Shown here piece after piece: positions 39,604 through 49,000 of a DNA stretch of 64,000 nt. A model generated the notes under the pieces. The model was not told the DNA's origin. It saw only the letters and a list, made by a program, of their open reading frames with translations, and did not search any database. Position numbers and translations under genes: made by a program. This DNA comes from Babylonia areolata (lineage: Eukaryota; Mollusca; Gastropoda; Neogastropoda; Buccinidae). Position 1 is the stretch's first letter. Every line of letters begins with the position of its first letter. The stretch lies in contig NC_134887.1 of NCBI RefSeq assembly GCF_041734735.1, positions 41,165,680-41,229,679 on the forward strand, read 5' to 3'.

Positions 39604-39857
39604 AATATACGACCACACTGGTAGCAGAGATATGGTTCGCCACAATAGGCAACAGCGAGAAGTTTCTCTTTTTTCTTTCTAGGACATTCTCCCAATATAC
39701 GAGGAACAGGATCTGTATGTGTTTTTGCTAGTTCTACTACCTTTCTATCCATATCGGCTGGAGAGAATTGTATACTGTCTGTATACTCTTTTTTTGCTTT
39801 CGAAAACTCTTCGAAGTCGAATCTTGGAGAACAAGGTGGATCGAATAGGATAGGCAT
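39600..39857 (-). CDS. 85-residue Cys-containing protein, left copy
   Basis: Intact ORF preceded immediately by TTGTATATATAGAAA. Cys at 9, 58, 72, 78 and 81. The C-terminal YCGEPYLCYQCGRIF could form a half zinc ribbon with C58. Its stop codon shares CTAG with the stop of the convergent 862-residue gene. No family recognised. Confidence 0.72.
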   Translation of the reverse strand: MPILFDPPCSPRFDFEEFSKAKKEYTDSIQFSPADMDRKVVELAKTHTDPVPRILGECPRKKKEKLLAVAYCGEPYLCYQCGRIF

Positions 39858-39872
39858 TTTCTATATATACAA
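39858..39872 (-). promoter_or_regulatory. TATATAGAAA motif before the 85-residue gene
   Basis: TTGTATATATAGAAA read on the reverse strand, ending at the ATG. Two further TTGTATATA-type words lie upstream of it. See 36731-36750 for the matching site. Confidence 0.65.
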
Positions 39873-39943
39873 TATATACAATATATACAAATAGAAAAAT
39901 ATACTACATCCACGAATTGCACACAAATAGACTCTATGCTATC

Positions 39944-40594
39944 CTATTCCATTTCGAAATAGTTTCTAGACTTTGTTGGGATTTCTCCAGATGTCTTCTT
40001 TGGGAGATGGACAAATTGTCGATCTTCTTCGGGTATGTTCCAAACACCATTTTTCTTTGTAGCTTTCCATGTTTTGTACAATATAGAACCAACTGCAAGT
40101 GCAATTGGTAGAATATAGCATGCAGTGTTGTATACACAAACGCTATTTTGTATCTGTTCCAACAAAGATTTGGACTCTTCCACTACGTCTTCTCGTATTT
40201 GTTCTACAATGTTGTCCTCTTCCTCTACATCCAACAAAGATAGTATTTCTATGGACATATCTTTGCTTTCTTGTAGTAGAATATTGTTTTGTTCTATGCG
40301 AGTATCTATATTTTGCAACAGTTTGTACAAATCGTCTATGCTTTTCTTTTCTGCATTGTCCTGCACTACAGGCAGAACACTGTCTGTATCCTTGTTTGTA
40401 TTTTCCGGTACTACAGGCAAAACATTTTTGTTCTTTGCCTCTCGCCATATTTTGTACAATCTATTTGTACCAATACCAAATTTCTTTTTGGCATCCTCTG
40501 CAGACATTCTGCCATGCAGAGATTCTATTTCTTCTATTTCTTCGTGCGACAAATCTTTTTTCCGTGGCATATTCCTATATTTTCCTACCCACAT
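39944..40594 (-). CDS. Helix-turn-helix and membrane-segment protein (216 aa)
   Basis: Residues 14-52 (DLSHEEIEEIESLHGRMSA, then KKKFGIGTNRLYKIW) look like a helix-turn-helix of the Hin/transposase type. 85-150 is a charged, probably coiled helix. 157-174 (TACYILPIALAVGSILYK) is a single hydrophobic span followed by a basic stretch. VLPVV is repeated at 58 and 73. The start may be the second Met (40570), which follows ATATAGGAAT and would give 208 residues. The gene reads away from the centre. A DNA-to-membrane tether or attachment factor is one possible role, inferred only. Confidence 0.72.
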   Translation of the reverse strand: MWVGKYRNMPRKKDLSHEEIEEIESLHGRMSAEDAKKKFGIGTNRLYKIWREAKNKNVLPVVPENTNKDTDSVLPVVQDNAEKKSIDDLYKLLQNIDTRIEQNNILLQESKDMSIEILSLLDVEEEDNIVEQIREDVVEESKSLLEQIQNSVCVYNTACYILPIALAVGSILYKTWKATKKNGVWNIPEEDRQFVHLPKKTSGEIPTKSRNYFEME

Positions 40595-40932
40595 TTGTCC
40601 AAAAGACTAGGAAATACCAGGATTCCTGGAAAAACTAGGAAAATGCTATGCAATTGCAATACATCCTAGGAAAGTGTGAAGCATTTGTATAGCATTTGTA
40701 TAGCATTGTATAGCATTTGTATAGAATTTGTATAGCATTGTATAGCATTTGTATAGCATTGTATAGCATTTGTATAGAATTTGTATAGCATTTGTATAGC
40801 ATTTGTATAGCATTGTATAGCATTTGTATAGAATTTGTATAGCATTGTATAGCATTTGTATAGCATTGTATAGCATTTGTATAGAATTTGTATAGCATTT
40901 GTATAGCATTGCATAGCACTTTCCTATACAAA
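40595..40932. promoter_or_regulatory. Unique centre of the palindrome: dyad and iteron-like array
   Basis: Part of the non-mirrored centre (40479-40932). It has a dyad CCAGGATTCCTGG at 40617-40629 flanked on both sides by ACTAGGAAA, then the tandem array. It separates the divergent 216-residue gene copies, so it is placed like a bidirectional promoter or replication origin. That role is inferred. Confidence 0.6.
40681..40918. repeat. 10-11-bp tandem array (GCATTTGTATA type)
   Basis: About 22 copies of GCATTTGTATA, GCATTGTATA or GAATTTGTATA in a higher-order order. The period is close to one helical turn. The word TGTATAGCAT also sits at the start codon of the 862-residue gene (ACTGTATAGCATG). 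Confidence 0.92.
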
Positions 40933-40951
40933 TGGTATTGGTACGAATAGA

Positions 40952-41467
40952 TTGTACAAAATATGGCGAGAGGCAAAGAACAAAAATGTTTTGCCTGTAG
41001 TACCGGAAAATACAAACAAGGATACAGACAGTGTTCTGCCTGTAGTGCAGGACAATGCAGAAAAGAAAAGCATAGACGATTTGTACAAACTGTTGCAAAA
41101 TATAGATACTCGCATAGAACAAAACAATATTCTACTACAAGAAAGCAAAGATATGTCCATAGAAATACTATCTTTGTTGGATGTAGAGGAAGAGGACAAC
41201 ATTGTAGAACAAATACGAGAAGACGTAGTGGAAGAGTCCAAATCTTTGTTGGAACAGATACAAAATAGCGTTTGTGTATACAACACTGCATGCTATATTC
41301 TACCAATTGCACTTGCAGTTGGTTCTATATTGTACAAAACATGGAAAGCTACAAAGAAAAATGGTGTTTGGAACATACCCGAAGAAGATCGACAATTTGT
41401 CCATCTCCCAAAGAAGACATCTGGAGAAATCCCAACAAAGTCTAGAAACTATTTCGAAATGGAATAG
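40952..41467 (+). CDS. Partial mirror copy of the 216-residue gene
   Basis: Encodes the C-terminal ~170 residues identically to the copy at 39944-40594, including the membrane segment. The arm boundary falls within the gene, so the DNA-binding region is present only once in the element. Confidence 0.65.
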   Translation: MYKIWREAKNKNVLPVVPENTNKDTDSVLPVVQDNAEKKSIDDLYKLLQNIDTRIEQNNILLQESKDMSIEILSLLDVEEEDNIVEQIREDVVEESKSLLEQIQNSVCVYNTACYILPIALAVGSILYKTWKATKKNGVWNIPEEDRQFVHLPKKTSGEIPTKSRNYFEME

Positions 41468-41553
41468 GATAGCATAGAGTCTATTTGTGTGCAATTCGTG
41501 GATGTAGTATATTTTTCTATTTGTATATATTGTATATATTGTATATATAGAAA

Positions 41554-41811
41554 ATGCCTATCCTATTCGATCCACCTTGTTCTCCAAGATTCGACTTCGA
41601 AGAGTTTTCGAAAGCAAAAAAAGAGTATACAGACAGTATACAATTCTCTCCAGCCGATATGGATAGAAAGGTAGTAGAACTAGCAAAAACACATACAGAT
41701 CCTGTTCCTCGTATATTGGGAGAATGTCCTAGAAAGAAAAAAGAGAAACTTCTCGCTGTTGCCTATTGTGGCGAACCATATCTCTGCTACCAGTGTGGTC
41801 GTATATTCTAG
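41554..41811 (+). CDS. 85-residue Cys-containing protein, right copy
   Basis: Mirror copy of 39600-39857 with identical translation and the same TTGTATATATAGAAA motif at 41539-41553. It ends in the CTAG shared with the right 862-residue gene. Confidence 0.72.
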   Translation: MPILFDPPCSPRFDFEEFSKAKKEYTDSIQFSPADMDRKVVELAKTHTDPVPRILGECPRKKKEKLLAVAYCGEPYLCYQCGRIF

Positions 41812-44396
41812 TTTTCTTCGATAGATGCTACTATATAGAATAGTCTATCTTTCTTTTTTTGTGGATTTGTCTTCTCTCCTCCTACTCTACACAACATTGG
41901 TTGTTTCGTCTTTTCCAGCATTTCTCTGCCACCATACCGTTCTATCTCTTTTTCGAGAAAATAGCCGTGTACTGGCATTTCTATGTCTGTAGATGGAATA
42001 CCATTGTTGTCTGTTGGAACAATGTACAAGATATACTTCTCTTTTTTGCGATATTCGCCTACAGCATACTTTCTACAAATATATTGTCCTGGTTCTATTT
42101 CTAGTATTTTTTTCCACTCTGTACAAAGTGGTAGACTTGTACTACCTAGGGTCGATTTGGTCTCTATTTCCTTCTTCTCCAGTTCTTTTTCTAGTGCTAT
42201 TTCTACAAGAGATGGGAGTTCTATTCCGTCTGGTACAGATGTAGGTTCCACTGGAAACCATTCTATTTCTTTGTCGCTGCCATTTGGTACGAATTTCTTT
42301 GGAGGTAGAACTCGAAATAGTAGTTGTATACGTTTTTGCTTGTATAGATCGTCTTCTTCGAATATACGCTCTTTTGGAAACCAACACAGTTCTCTATTGT
42401 ATCTATCTTTCTTGCATTCTACGAATTTCTTTGTTGCATGTAGAATTTTTCGTAGTCCAGTATTTGCCCATATGGAAATTGGTTCTCCATCGTCTTTTGC
42501 AACTACGACTCTACAGTGGTCTTTCCCATCTTGTTGTCGATATCCTAGAACGCTCCATATACCTTTGTTGGAAATTTTGGATATATGCTCTATTTTGCCC
42601 AAGAAAGTTCTTTCTACTAGTTTTTCTATTTGCAACGAGTTGTATTGGTCTCTTTCGTTTCTTTCCATTTCCTCGTATATTTGTTCTATTTCTCTTTCTC
42701 GTTGTTCTATTGTATTGGTATGTTCTTTGTGGTAGTTTTCCAGTTTGTCTATCACACTTTGTCTCCATTCTTCTGCGCATTGTTCTTCTCCAATCTGTGC
42801 AAGTTTCTTTTCTCGGTCTGTACTAGATAGTAGAGATATTTGTTTCTGTTCTGCAATTTTCTCTATTTTGTGCAGTTTGTAGATAGGTTGTTCTACTCCT
42901 ATTGTATGTGTTTTCTTTGGTCTCCACTCCCATTCTATTGTGTTTGTAGGTGGAAGAAGCATTGTAGGAGGTTCTACGTCTGGATGTAGTTGGCAAGGTC
43001 TATTGCACGCTACAAGTATTGTTTTCGAGTTTTTGTCTTTTGTATAGCATTGTAGTTTGGAAAGATGTATTCCACTGTATTTGTCTGCACATAGTATTTC
43101 GGTTTGGAATATAGGACAGTTGCGAAAGCCAAAGTCTCCCATAGCCCATAGAATTGCAGTATTCCATAGTTTGTCGTCGTCTACAGTATTTTGTGTTGGT
43201 CGTATTCGCACACCTGCCATTCTTTTTGTTCTTGTATGTGCATACCAACAGACATATATTGCAGATTGTGGTCTATCGGCTAGAACAAAGCATCTGTCGA
43301 GTTCTTTTGCAAGATTGTTCCATTGTTGTTTTGCTGGTTGTACTACAAATAGTGGATTGTTTGCAGGAGAAACGAATTCCAATACATCGTCTACAAGTTC
43401 GTTTGCTGTTTCTGGTGTTCTATCTCTGCATGCATACAACGATACTTCTATTCTAGTACAGCCTCTAGATTGCACATCTGGATGGTGGAAGGTTTTTCGA
43501 AGATGTTCGTTTGGACAGTCTACGTAGTCTGCTAGATGTCCGCCGAATTGTTCTCGTATTTCTCCTGCTTCGAAATTGGATACTATTTTGTTGTATAGTT
43601 TGGTTCTCGTTGTATAGCCACTGTGTTCGGATATCCATGTACATACGTGGTTTCCTACAGAGTGTGTGTTGTCGAGTATTGTAGGCTGGGAATCTTGTAT
43701 GGCTTCTACGAATGTGCCTTGTTCTCGGAAGTTGTGTTCTTCTGCTAGGTATTCCACTAGTGCTTGTCTGTCTAGAGTCCCGGAGAAATCTCTGGTGTAG
43801 TCTATGGAATAGATACCATATCCGTTTGCTACTAGTCTCTCCTCGAATGTTGGGAGGATTTTGTGTAGATGTTCGATAGATAGTTCGGATACATCGAGTT
43901 TTGCTACAAATAGAGCATATATTGGTGTATTTGGATGTTGTTGTTTCCAGTTCTCTTTTGCCTTGGAATTCGTTTCTCTTTCTATTCTATCTATAGTACT
44001 AGATATTGTACTGTTCTTTGCAGATATAGACAATGTGTGCACAATGGCAATATGTACGTGTTTGTATTCCACTAGGTCCGATAGGTTGGAATATATTCTA
44101 GATACTATATTTTTTGCCGAAGAAGTGGCTCCGGTGGTACATAGTACTTTGCCTTTCGATACTACACAATCTTTCTGTTGTAGATATCCGAATACGTATA
44201 GGTCGTCTACAAAGGTTGGAAGACCTTCTAGAGTTTGTATATGTGTTCTGCCATTGTTGTTGGCTAGATAGTCTACCTTGGATATATCTGGCACCAAGTT
44301 GCTGTTGTATGTATTTTCTAGCAATATATGTGTTGCTATCGCCTTCTCGGCACGTAGTCCAATTCTTTCGAAAGTTGTAGATACGTTTGTCTCCAT
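41808..44396 (-). CDS. 862-residue protein of unknown family, right copy
   Basis: Mirror copy of 37015-39603. The conceptual translation is identical over all 862 residues, so both copies are either very recent or kept alike by gene conversion across the palindrome. Features are as for the left copy. No intron or host-type codon pattern. Confidence 0.85.
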   Translation of the reverse strand: METNVSTTFERIGLRAEKAIATHILLENTYNSNLVPDISKVDYLANNNGRTHIQTLEGLPTFVDDLYVFGYLQQKDCVVSKGKVLCTTGATSSAKNIVSRIYSNLSDLVEYKHVHIAIVHTLSISAKNSTISSTIDRIERETNSKAKENWKQQHPNTPIYALFVAKLDVSELSIEHLHKILPTFEERLVANGYGIYSIDYTRDFSGTLDRQALVEYLAEEHNFREQGTFVEAIQDSQPTILDNTHSVGNHVCTWISEHSGYTTRTKLYNKIVSNFEAGEIREQFGGHLADYVDCPNEHLRKTFHHPDVQSRGCTRIEVSLYACRDRTPETANELVDDVLEFVSPANNPLFVVQPAKQQWNNLAKELDRCFVLADRPQSAIYVCWYAHTRTKRMAGVRIRPTQNTVDDDKLWNTAILWAMGDFGFRNCPIFQTEILCADKYSGIHLSKLQCYTKDKNSKTILVACNRPCQLHPDVEPPTMLLPPTNTIEWEWRPKKTHTIGVEQPIYKLHKIEKIAEQKQISLLSSTDREKKLAQIGEEQCAEEWRQSVIDKLENYHKEHTNTIEQREREIEQIYEEMERNERDQYNSLQIEKLVERTFLGKIEHISKISNKGIWSVLGYRQQDGKDHCRVVVAKDDGEPISIWANTGLRKILHATKKFVECKKDRYNRELCWFPKERIFEEDDLYKQKRIQLLFRVLPPKKFVPNGSDKEIEWFPVEPTSVPDGIELPSLVEIALEKELEKKEIETKSTLGSTSLPLCTEWKKILEIEPGQYICRKYAVGEYRKKEKYILYIVPTDNNGIPSTDIEMPVHGYFLEKEIERYGGREMLEKTKQPMLCRVGGEKTNPQKKKDRLFYIVASIEEN

Positions 44397-44504
44397 GCTA
44401 TACAGTAGTAGATTTCATATGTTCAAATGGAAGTTGGAGATTGGAAAAAATGCTTGGGGGAAAAGGTAGATTACTTTTGAGGTAGATCTGATTTTTTTTG
44501 CGCT

Positions 44505-44660
44505 CTAGTAAAGGTTGCATTTTATACAAAGTACTGGAAGTGACATTCCTTTTCTATGACATTTAATATGATCTTTACAATAGAGCCCCATGCAAGCTCG
44601 ACCGCATACTCTATTTGTTTTAACTTGGGGGTACTCACAAATGTTATGTGGAAAAGGCAT
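44505..44660 (-). CDS. Small Cys/His-rich protein (51 aa), right copy
   Basis: Mirror copy of 36751-36906, ATG at 44660 and stop at 44507-44505, preceded by the same TATATAGAAA motif at 44661-44680. Confidence 0.7.
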   Translation of the reverse strand: MPFPHNICEYPQVKTNRVCGRACMGLYCKDHIKCHRKGMSLPVLCIKCNLY

Positions 44661-45178
44661 TATTTTTTCTATATATACAATATAATCTTTTCTCTAATAG
44701 GGTGATCACAATCTTCGCGCGCGGGTGGGAAGATACGCGGAGGCAGGCTGTGCGCGGGACCACTCTCCCGTTCCCACTACACACGCCGTGCGGTCGCTTG
44801 CCAGCACACACACACGGGGAACGGGGTGACCGTTTCGCTCCCCATACACATAACTGGTTTTAACTGGTTTTAACTAGATTTTTTTTTTTATGCTTGAGGG
44901 CGGTATTGCGCGGTTTTGGGCTGGGGTCGGTTGTATATAGAACCCCCATGACCGTTTCGCTCCCCCATACACATATCCAACCATTTTTTTTTTTATCTTG
45001 TGATTTGGCTCTCCATACACATATAACTTGTTTTAACTATATATTTTTTTTAATGCTTGAGGGTCATATTACTCCAACATACACAGGTTTTGACTAAATT
45101 TTTTTTATGCTTGAGGGCCTTAACACAAGCTAATACGCCCAAAAAAGTTGTATATAGAACCCCCATCTCTTATACTAC

Positions 45179-45185
45179 TACTTTA
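45179..45185. repeat. Right target-site duplication of the palindromic element
   Basis: TACTTTA, matching 36225-36231. Confidence 0.85.
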
Positions 45186-45506
45186 GTTGCACATTTCGGT
45201 TGTTTTTTGTTTTGTTTTTTAATTTTTATTATTATTTTTTTATTTATTGTTCATCAAATGCTTTTAGTGATGCTTGCAGTCTGTTTCACAGTCTTTCCGG
45301 TATCGTATGCCTGAATGGATCGAGGCTCTTTTTTCTCCCGCGAAACCTTGATTGGTTTGATTTTCAAACGGCTTGTACGTTATGTTTTATTGTTAGCTTC
45401 AACGCTGAAGAAGCCAAAACAAGAAACAAGGAGGACTGAACTGTATTGAGTGGATCAAACTTCTGAAGCACACCCAAGACGCAGGGGAAGTCTTCGCATC
45501 ACCAGA
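45186..45506 (+). promoter_or_regulatory. LENG1 promoter and 5' UTR region
   Basis: The 321 bp between the palindromic element and the LENG1 start codon must hold at least part of the LENG1 5' UTR and probably its core promoter. It is T-rich at 45195-45250 and mixed after. No TATA box is convincing. Confidence 0.5.
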
Positions 45507-45529
45507 ATGAATATTCTGCCGAAGAAGAG
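45507..45529 (+). CDS. LENG1: LENG1 exon 1 (coding part)
   Basis: ATG at 45507, codes MNILPKK plus two bases, donor AGAG then GTATCG. The very short first coding exon and its sequence fit the conserved LENG1 start. Confidence 0.88.
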
Positions 45530-45982
45530 GTATCGATTTTGACAATCATCAGCTAATATCCTCTCTTTATTTTCCTAAAATTCACTTCTTTTTCACGTAT
45601 TCCACTAGCCAATTTCCGTTCTTTCGAAACCACAAAAAGCACATAATTTCACTTCACTTTGATAAGATTTATCTTCTAGCTTCTGCATCCTACACAGTTT
45701 CGCTTCAGGCAAAAACAGTCATGTTAATAGTCATAAGGCTGATAAAGCCTGAAAGCCGTGACACATGATATATTAGTCTATCGTTCGTGTTTTGGATTGA
45801 TGTGAATACATGCAAGTTTTCCTAATACAGCTTCCACTAAGGTCAGACACCAAGCTCTAAGCACTTGCCAAACACAGACTCGTTTGCTCAACAGGCTGCC
45901 TACCTGGGACAGGGTAGAGCCGACAGTGAGTTGCCCATAGGCGCTGATCATTTGTATCCTGTGCCATACAGTCGGGTTTCCG

Positions 45983-46023
<41 letters not shown>

Positions 46024-49000
46024 TAGAGTGGGTTTTACTAAGAAACTTTGGCAGGGGCAAGTGTCTCTTTGCCATAGTTTCTTTTATGTGCACTGAGTGC
46101 ATGCTACACATGAGTCTGAGACCTTACTTTATCATCTCATCTGAATGACTAGCATCCAAACCATCACTCAAGCAGTTGGGGAGAAAATTCTGGCAAGTGT
46201 GGGATTCAGTGCTGTCTGCTCAGATTCTCACGCTGCCTGTGCAGATGTGTTATGACTTGGCCACTACTGTAGACAACAGACATAATGTATGAACAACTTT
46301 GATGAAAGAAAAACAAATTTCCTTTTTTGTATATATGTATTGGATACATGTGTATGTATGTGTGTGTATGTATGTATGTGCATGCATCATATGCATCTCC
46401 TTTGTTGAAAAAATCTCATTTATAGATTATGAAATGGTAATCATATGTGTATGTAAATTCTCTATGGAAATTTAAACAAAGTTGCCAAAGTGCGTCAGCA
46501 AATCTTGTAGATGATTGACTTTCCAGTGCCAACAACACTATATGTATATATTTTGGTGTTTTGATGTACTGTGTGTGTGCTTCTGTTATTCTACTCACCC
46601 CCATCCTTCAACCCATGTTTTGTTCTGTGTATGTGTGTTTGTGACTATGACTGTGAGAGAGACTAGTTATACATGGTATAAACAGATTAGGTGGGGTTGG
46701 AGGGGGTGCACTTGTCTGTAAGCAGGCTCCTTTTTATTCATGTTTATGAAAAAACTGCTCTTGTGTATGTTTGGGATTTTGTTTTTCTTAGGGGTGGGCA
46801 TTGCAGTGAATCCTTTTAAGGTCTGCAATATGATGTCATCCAATATTTTAGAAATTGGTTCTCAGTCTCACACAACACCACCACCCAGTCTGCTGTTGGT
46901 GCTTTCACATTCAGTTTCATTACAAAGAAAATGTTCTTCAGGAGTTGTGATACCAGCATTTGTGTCTTGTAAATTATATATGTAATGCAACAAAGATCTA
47001 TTCCAATGATCAGTTACTTATTTTGTTTGATAATGTATGATGCATATGCTGTTTTAGGATGATTATCTTTTTTAAATTTTTCATGTTTTTTTTTCCCCTG
47101 TTTGTTTCTCTCTTTCAAGTGTGGGGTGAATAATTTTTTTTTTTTTTAAAGAAGAAAAAAAGCTGTCATTACTGTAAAAGAAGAAGAAAAAAAGGGTATT
47201 TTTGTCTTGTTTCCAGCTGGCATGTGCGCACCAAAAAGAATATTGAGCGTGTGCGCCGAGACGAGGAGAAGGCTGCAGAAGAGGAGAAGGAGCGACAGAG
47301 ACGTATTGCTCTGGCTGTAAGACGTTGGTTTTCTTTCTTTAAAATTATTTATTTATGTATGTATGTATGTTTTTTTTGTTGTTGTTGTCTTTTTGTTTTA
47401 TTGTACTCTTATAGTTGACTTCATCAAGTTTTTGCGCCTTATACATATTATTATTAGTAGTAGTAGTTCTTTTTTTTAATGTATTTTTCTTTTTTTTTTC
47501 TTTTTTTTTTTCAAGGCCTGACTAAGTGCGTTGGGTTACGCTGCTGGTCAGGCATCTGCTTGGCAGATGTGGTGTAGCATATACGGATTTGTCCGAGCAC
47601 AGTGATGCCTCCTTGAGCTACTGAAACTGAAACTGAAAATGAAACTCTTTCAGTTTATGATTCAGTGTATTTTTTTGTTTTATCATGTTTTACTAACTTA
47701 CACAATATTTGCAGTCAGGGCTCAAATTTAGCGGGTGCCCAGATGCAAATGCTACGAAAAGTTGGCTCGGGCATGGAAATTTTATGTTGAGAGTGCCCAG
47801 TTGGCTTTCAAAAACTGATAGAGGCAAAAGAAAATTAATTAAAAGACATGCCAAGAAAGCAAGCTTAAACGCGGTTGATTGAAATGTAAAGTGTCGTCTA
47901 CTGTAGCCCGCTTTGCAGCACCCAGAACTACAATTGGGCACTCAATGTTTTGTCTAGAGTGCCTGACTGGCACTTAAAAGAAAAAGAAAAAAAAAAGAAA
48001 AAAAGAAGAAGTAGTTAAATTTGAATCCTGGCAGTCTTTTCTTTCAGGATGTTGTTATGTTGACTACATCACTGTCAGAGAAACTGATTTATAAGAAAAA
48101 CTTTCTCATTGGTCTTATTCTATTTTGCCACAGACAGGGTGATATTTGTACAAAGATGAAAAACAGCAACAAAAAATGTGTTTGGAAAGACAACAAGTAT
48201 GATTAGTGGAGTGATTCTGAAATTTGAAGTGCATATCAGACAGTCATGATAGAGGGAGAACAACCCAGATTTACACAGAAAAATGTGTTCTGTCAAAAAG
48301 GCAATACAAATGCAGTACAAGTAACTACTAAACAGCAGTAAACAATATAACATCTAAATTACAAAGCTCTTCGTTTTTATGACAGTGATTTTATAGCCAT
48401 TTCCAACTGAATAAACTACTAAACAGCAGTAAATGAGTAATCAGTGTACTGTATCTAAATTATAAAGCTTTTCACTTTAATGACGATGATTTTATAGCTA
48501 TTGACAATACAGTAAACTACTAAACAGCAGTAAACAACACAAATTACAAAGCTTTTCTCTTTATGATGATGATTTTATAGTTATAAGCAGTACAGTAAAC
48601 TACTAAACAGTAGTAAACAATATGATTACAAAGCTTTTCACTTTAATGACAATGATTTTATAGTAATAAGAAATACAGTAAACTACTGAACAGCATAATT
48701 TACAAAGCTTCTCTTTTAATGACAATGATTATTTTTTTATAGTTATTGGCGTTACAAAACTACTAAACATCTCTTAACAGTAATTATAAGTGACAAATCT
48801 TTTCTCTTTATCATAATATAATGATGTTATAGTTATCGATTCTCCTTGATGTTCTCCCCAAACTCAGACTTATCCTCTGTATGTTGACGCTGTGATGATG
48901 ATGACATTGTGATGACGCTGATGATGACACTGTGACGATGCTGTGACGATGTTGTGATGACACTGTGACGATGATGTGATGACACTGTGATGATGTGATG

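Larger units (their letters stand above)
36232..40478 (+). repeat. Left arm of the palindrome (4.25-kb inverted repeat)
   Basis: A position x in this arm pairs with 81411-x in the other arm (81410-x in the outermost ~200 bp). The offset comes from poly-A run lengths. Gene order from the outer end: 51-residue and 862-residue genes forward, then 85- and 216-residue genes reverse. Confidence 0.93.
36232..45178. mobile_element. 8.95-kb palindromic virus-like or plasmid-like element, unclassified
   Basis: Two inverted arms (36232-40478 and 40933-45178) flank a 454-bp unique centre. The ends are GTAGTATAAGAGATGGGGG and its complement, with a 7-bp target-site duplication. Each arm encodes 51-, 862- and 85-residue proteins plus all or part of a 216-residue protein; all are intronless and A/T-biased (ATA, CTA, AGA and AAA codons dominate). 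The arms agree almost everywhere I compared them, and the two 862-residue translations are identical, so the element looks young and largely whole. I see no capsid, DNA polymerase B, integrase, packaging ATPase or known transposase, which argues against a standard Polinton. An integrated replicon, perhaps virus-related, is the best reading. The family is unknown. A fold-back assembly artefact is unlikely because the flanks differ and a duplication is present. Confidence 0.85.
40933..45178 (-). repeat. Right arm of the palindrome (4.25-kb inverted repeat)
   Basis: Mirror image of the left arm. The match stops at the TGGTATTGGTAC word at 40933, inside the region that corresponds to the 216-residue gene. 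Confidence 0.93.

Noticed and set aside
40635-41312. 225-codon reverse ORF through the central array
   Set aside because: Antisense of the 216-residue gene region joined to the tandem repeat, with a repetitive AIQCYTN-type translation.
41983-42826. Forward ORFs of 250 and 180 codons opposite the 862-residue gene, and their mirrors at 38585-39428
   Set aside because: They are antisense shadows. The 862-codon frame has the coherent codon use and length.
36232-45178. Polinton/Maverick identity
   Set aside because: Long terminal inverted repeats fit superficially, but no protein-primed polymerase, retroviral-type integrase, protease, ATPase or capsid gene is recognisable, and the duplication is 7 bp.
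36232-45178. Assembly fold-back artefact
   Set aside because: The flanks are not mirrored, a target-site duplication is present and the centre is unique. Long-read confirmation is still desirable.
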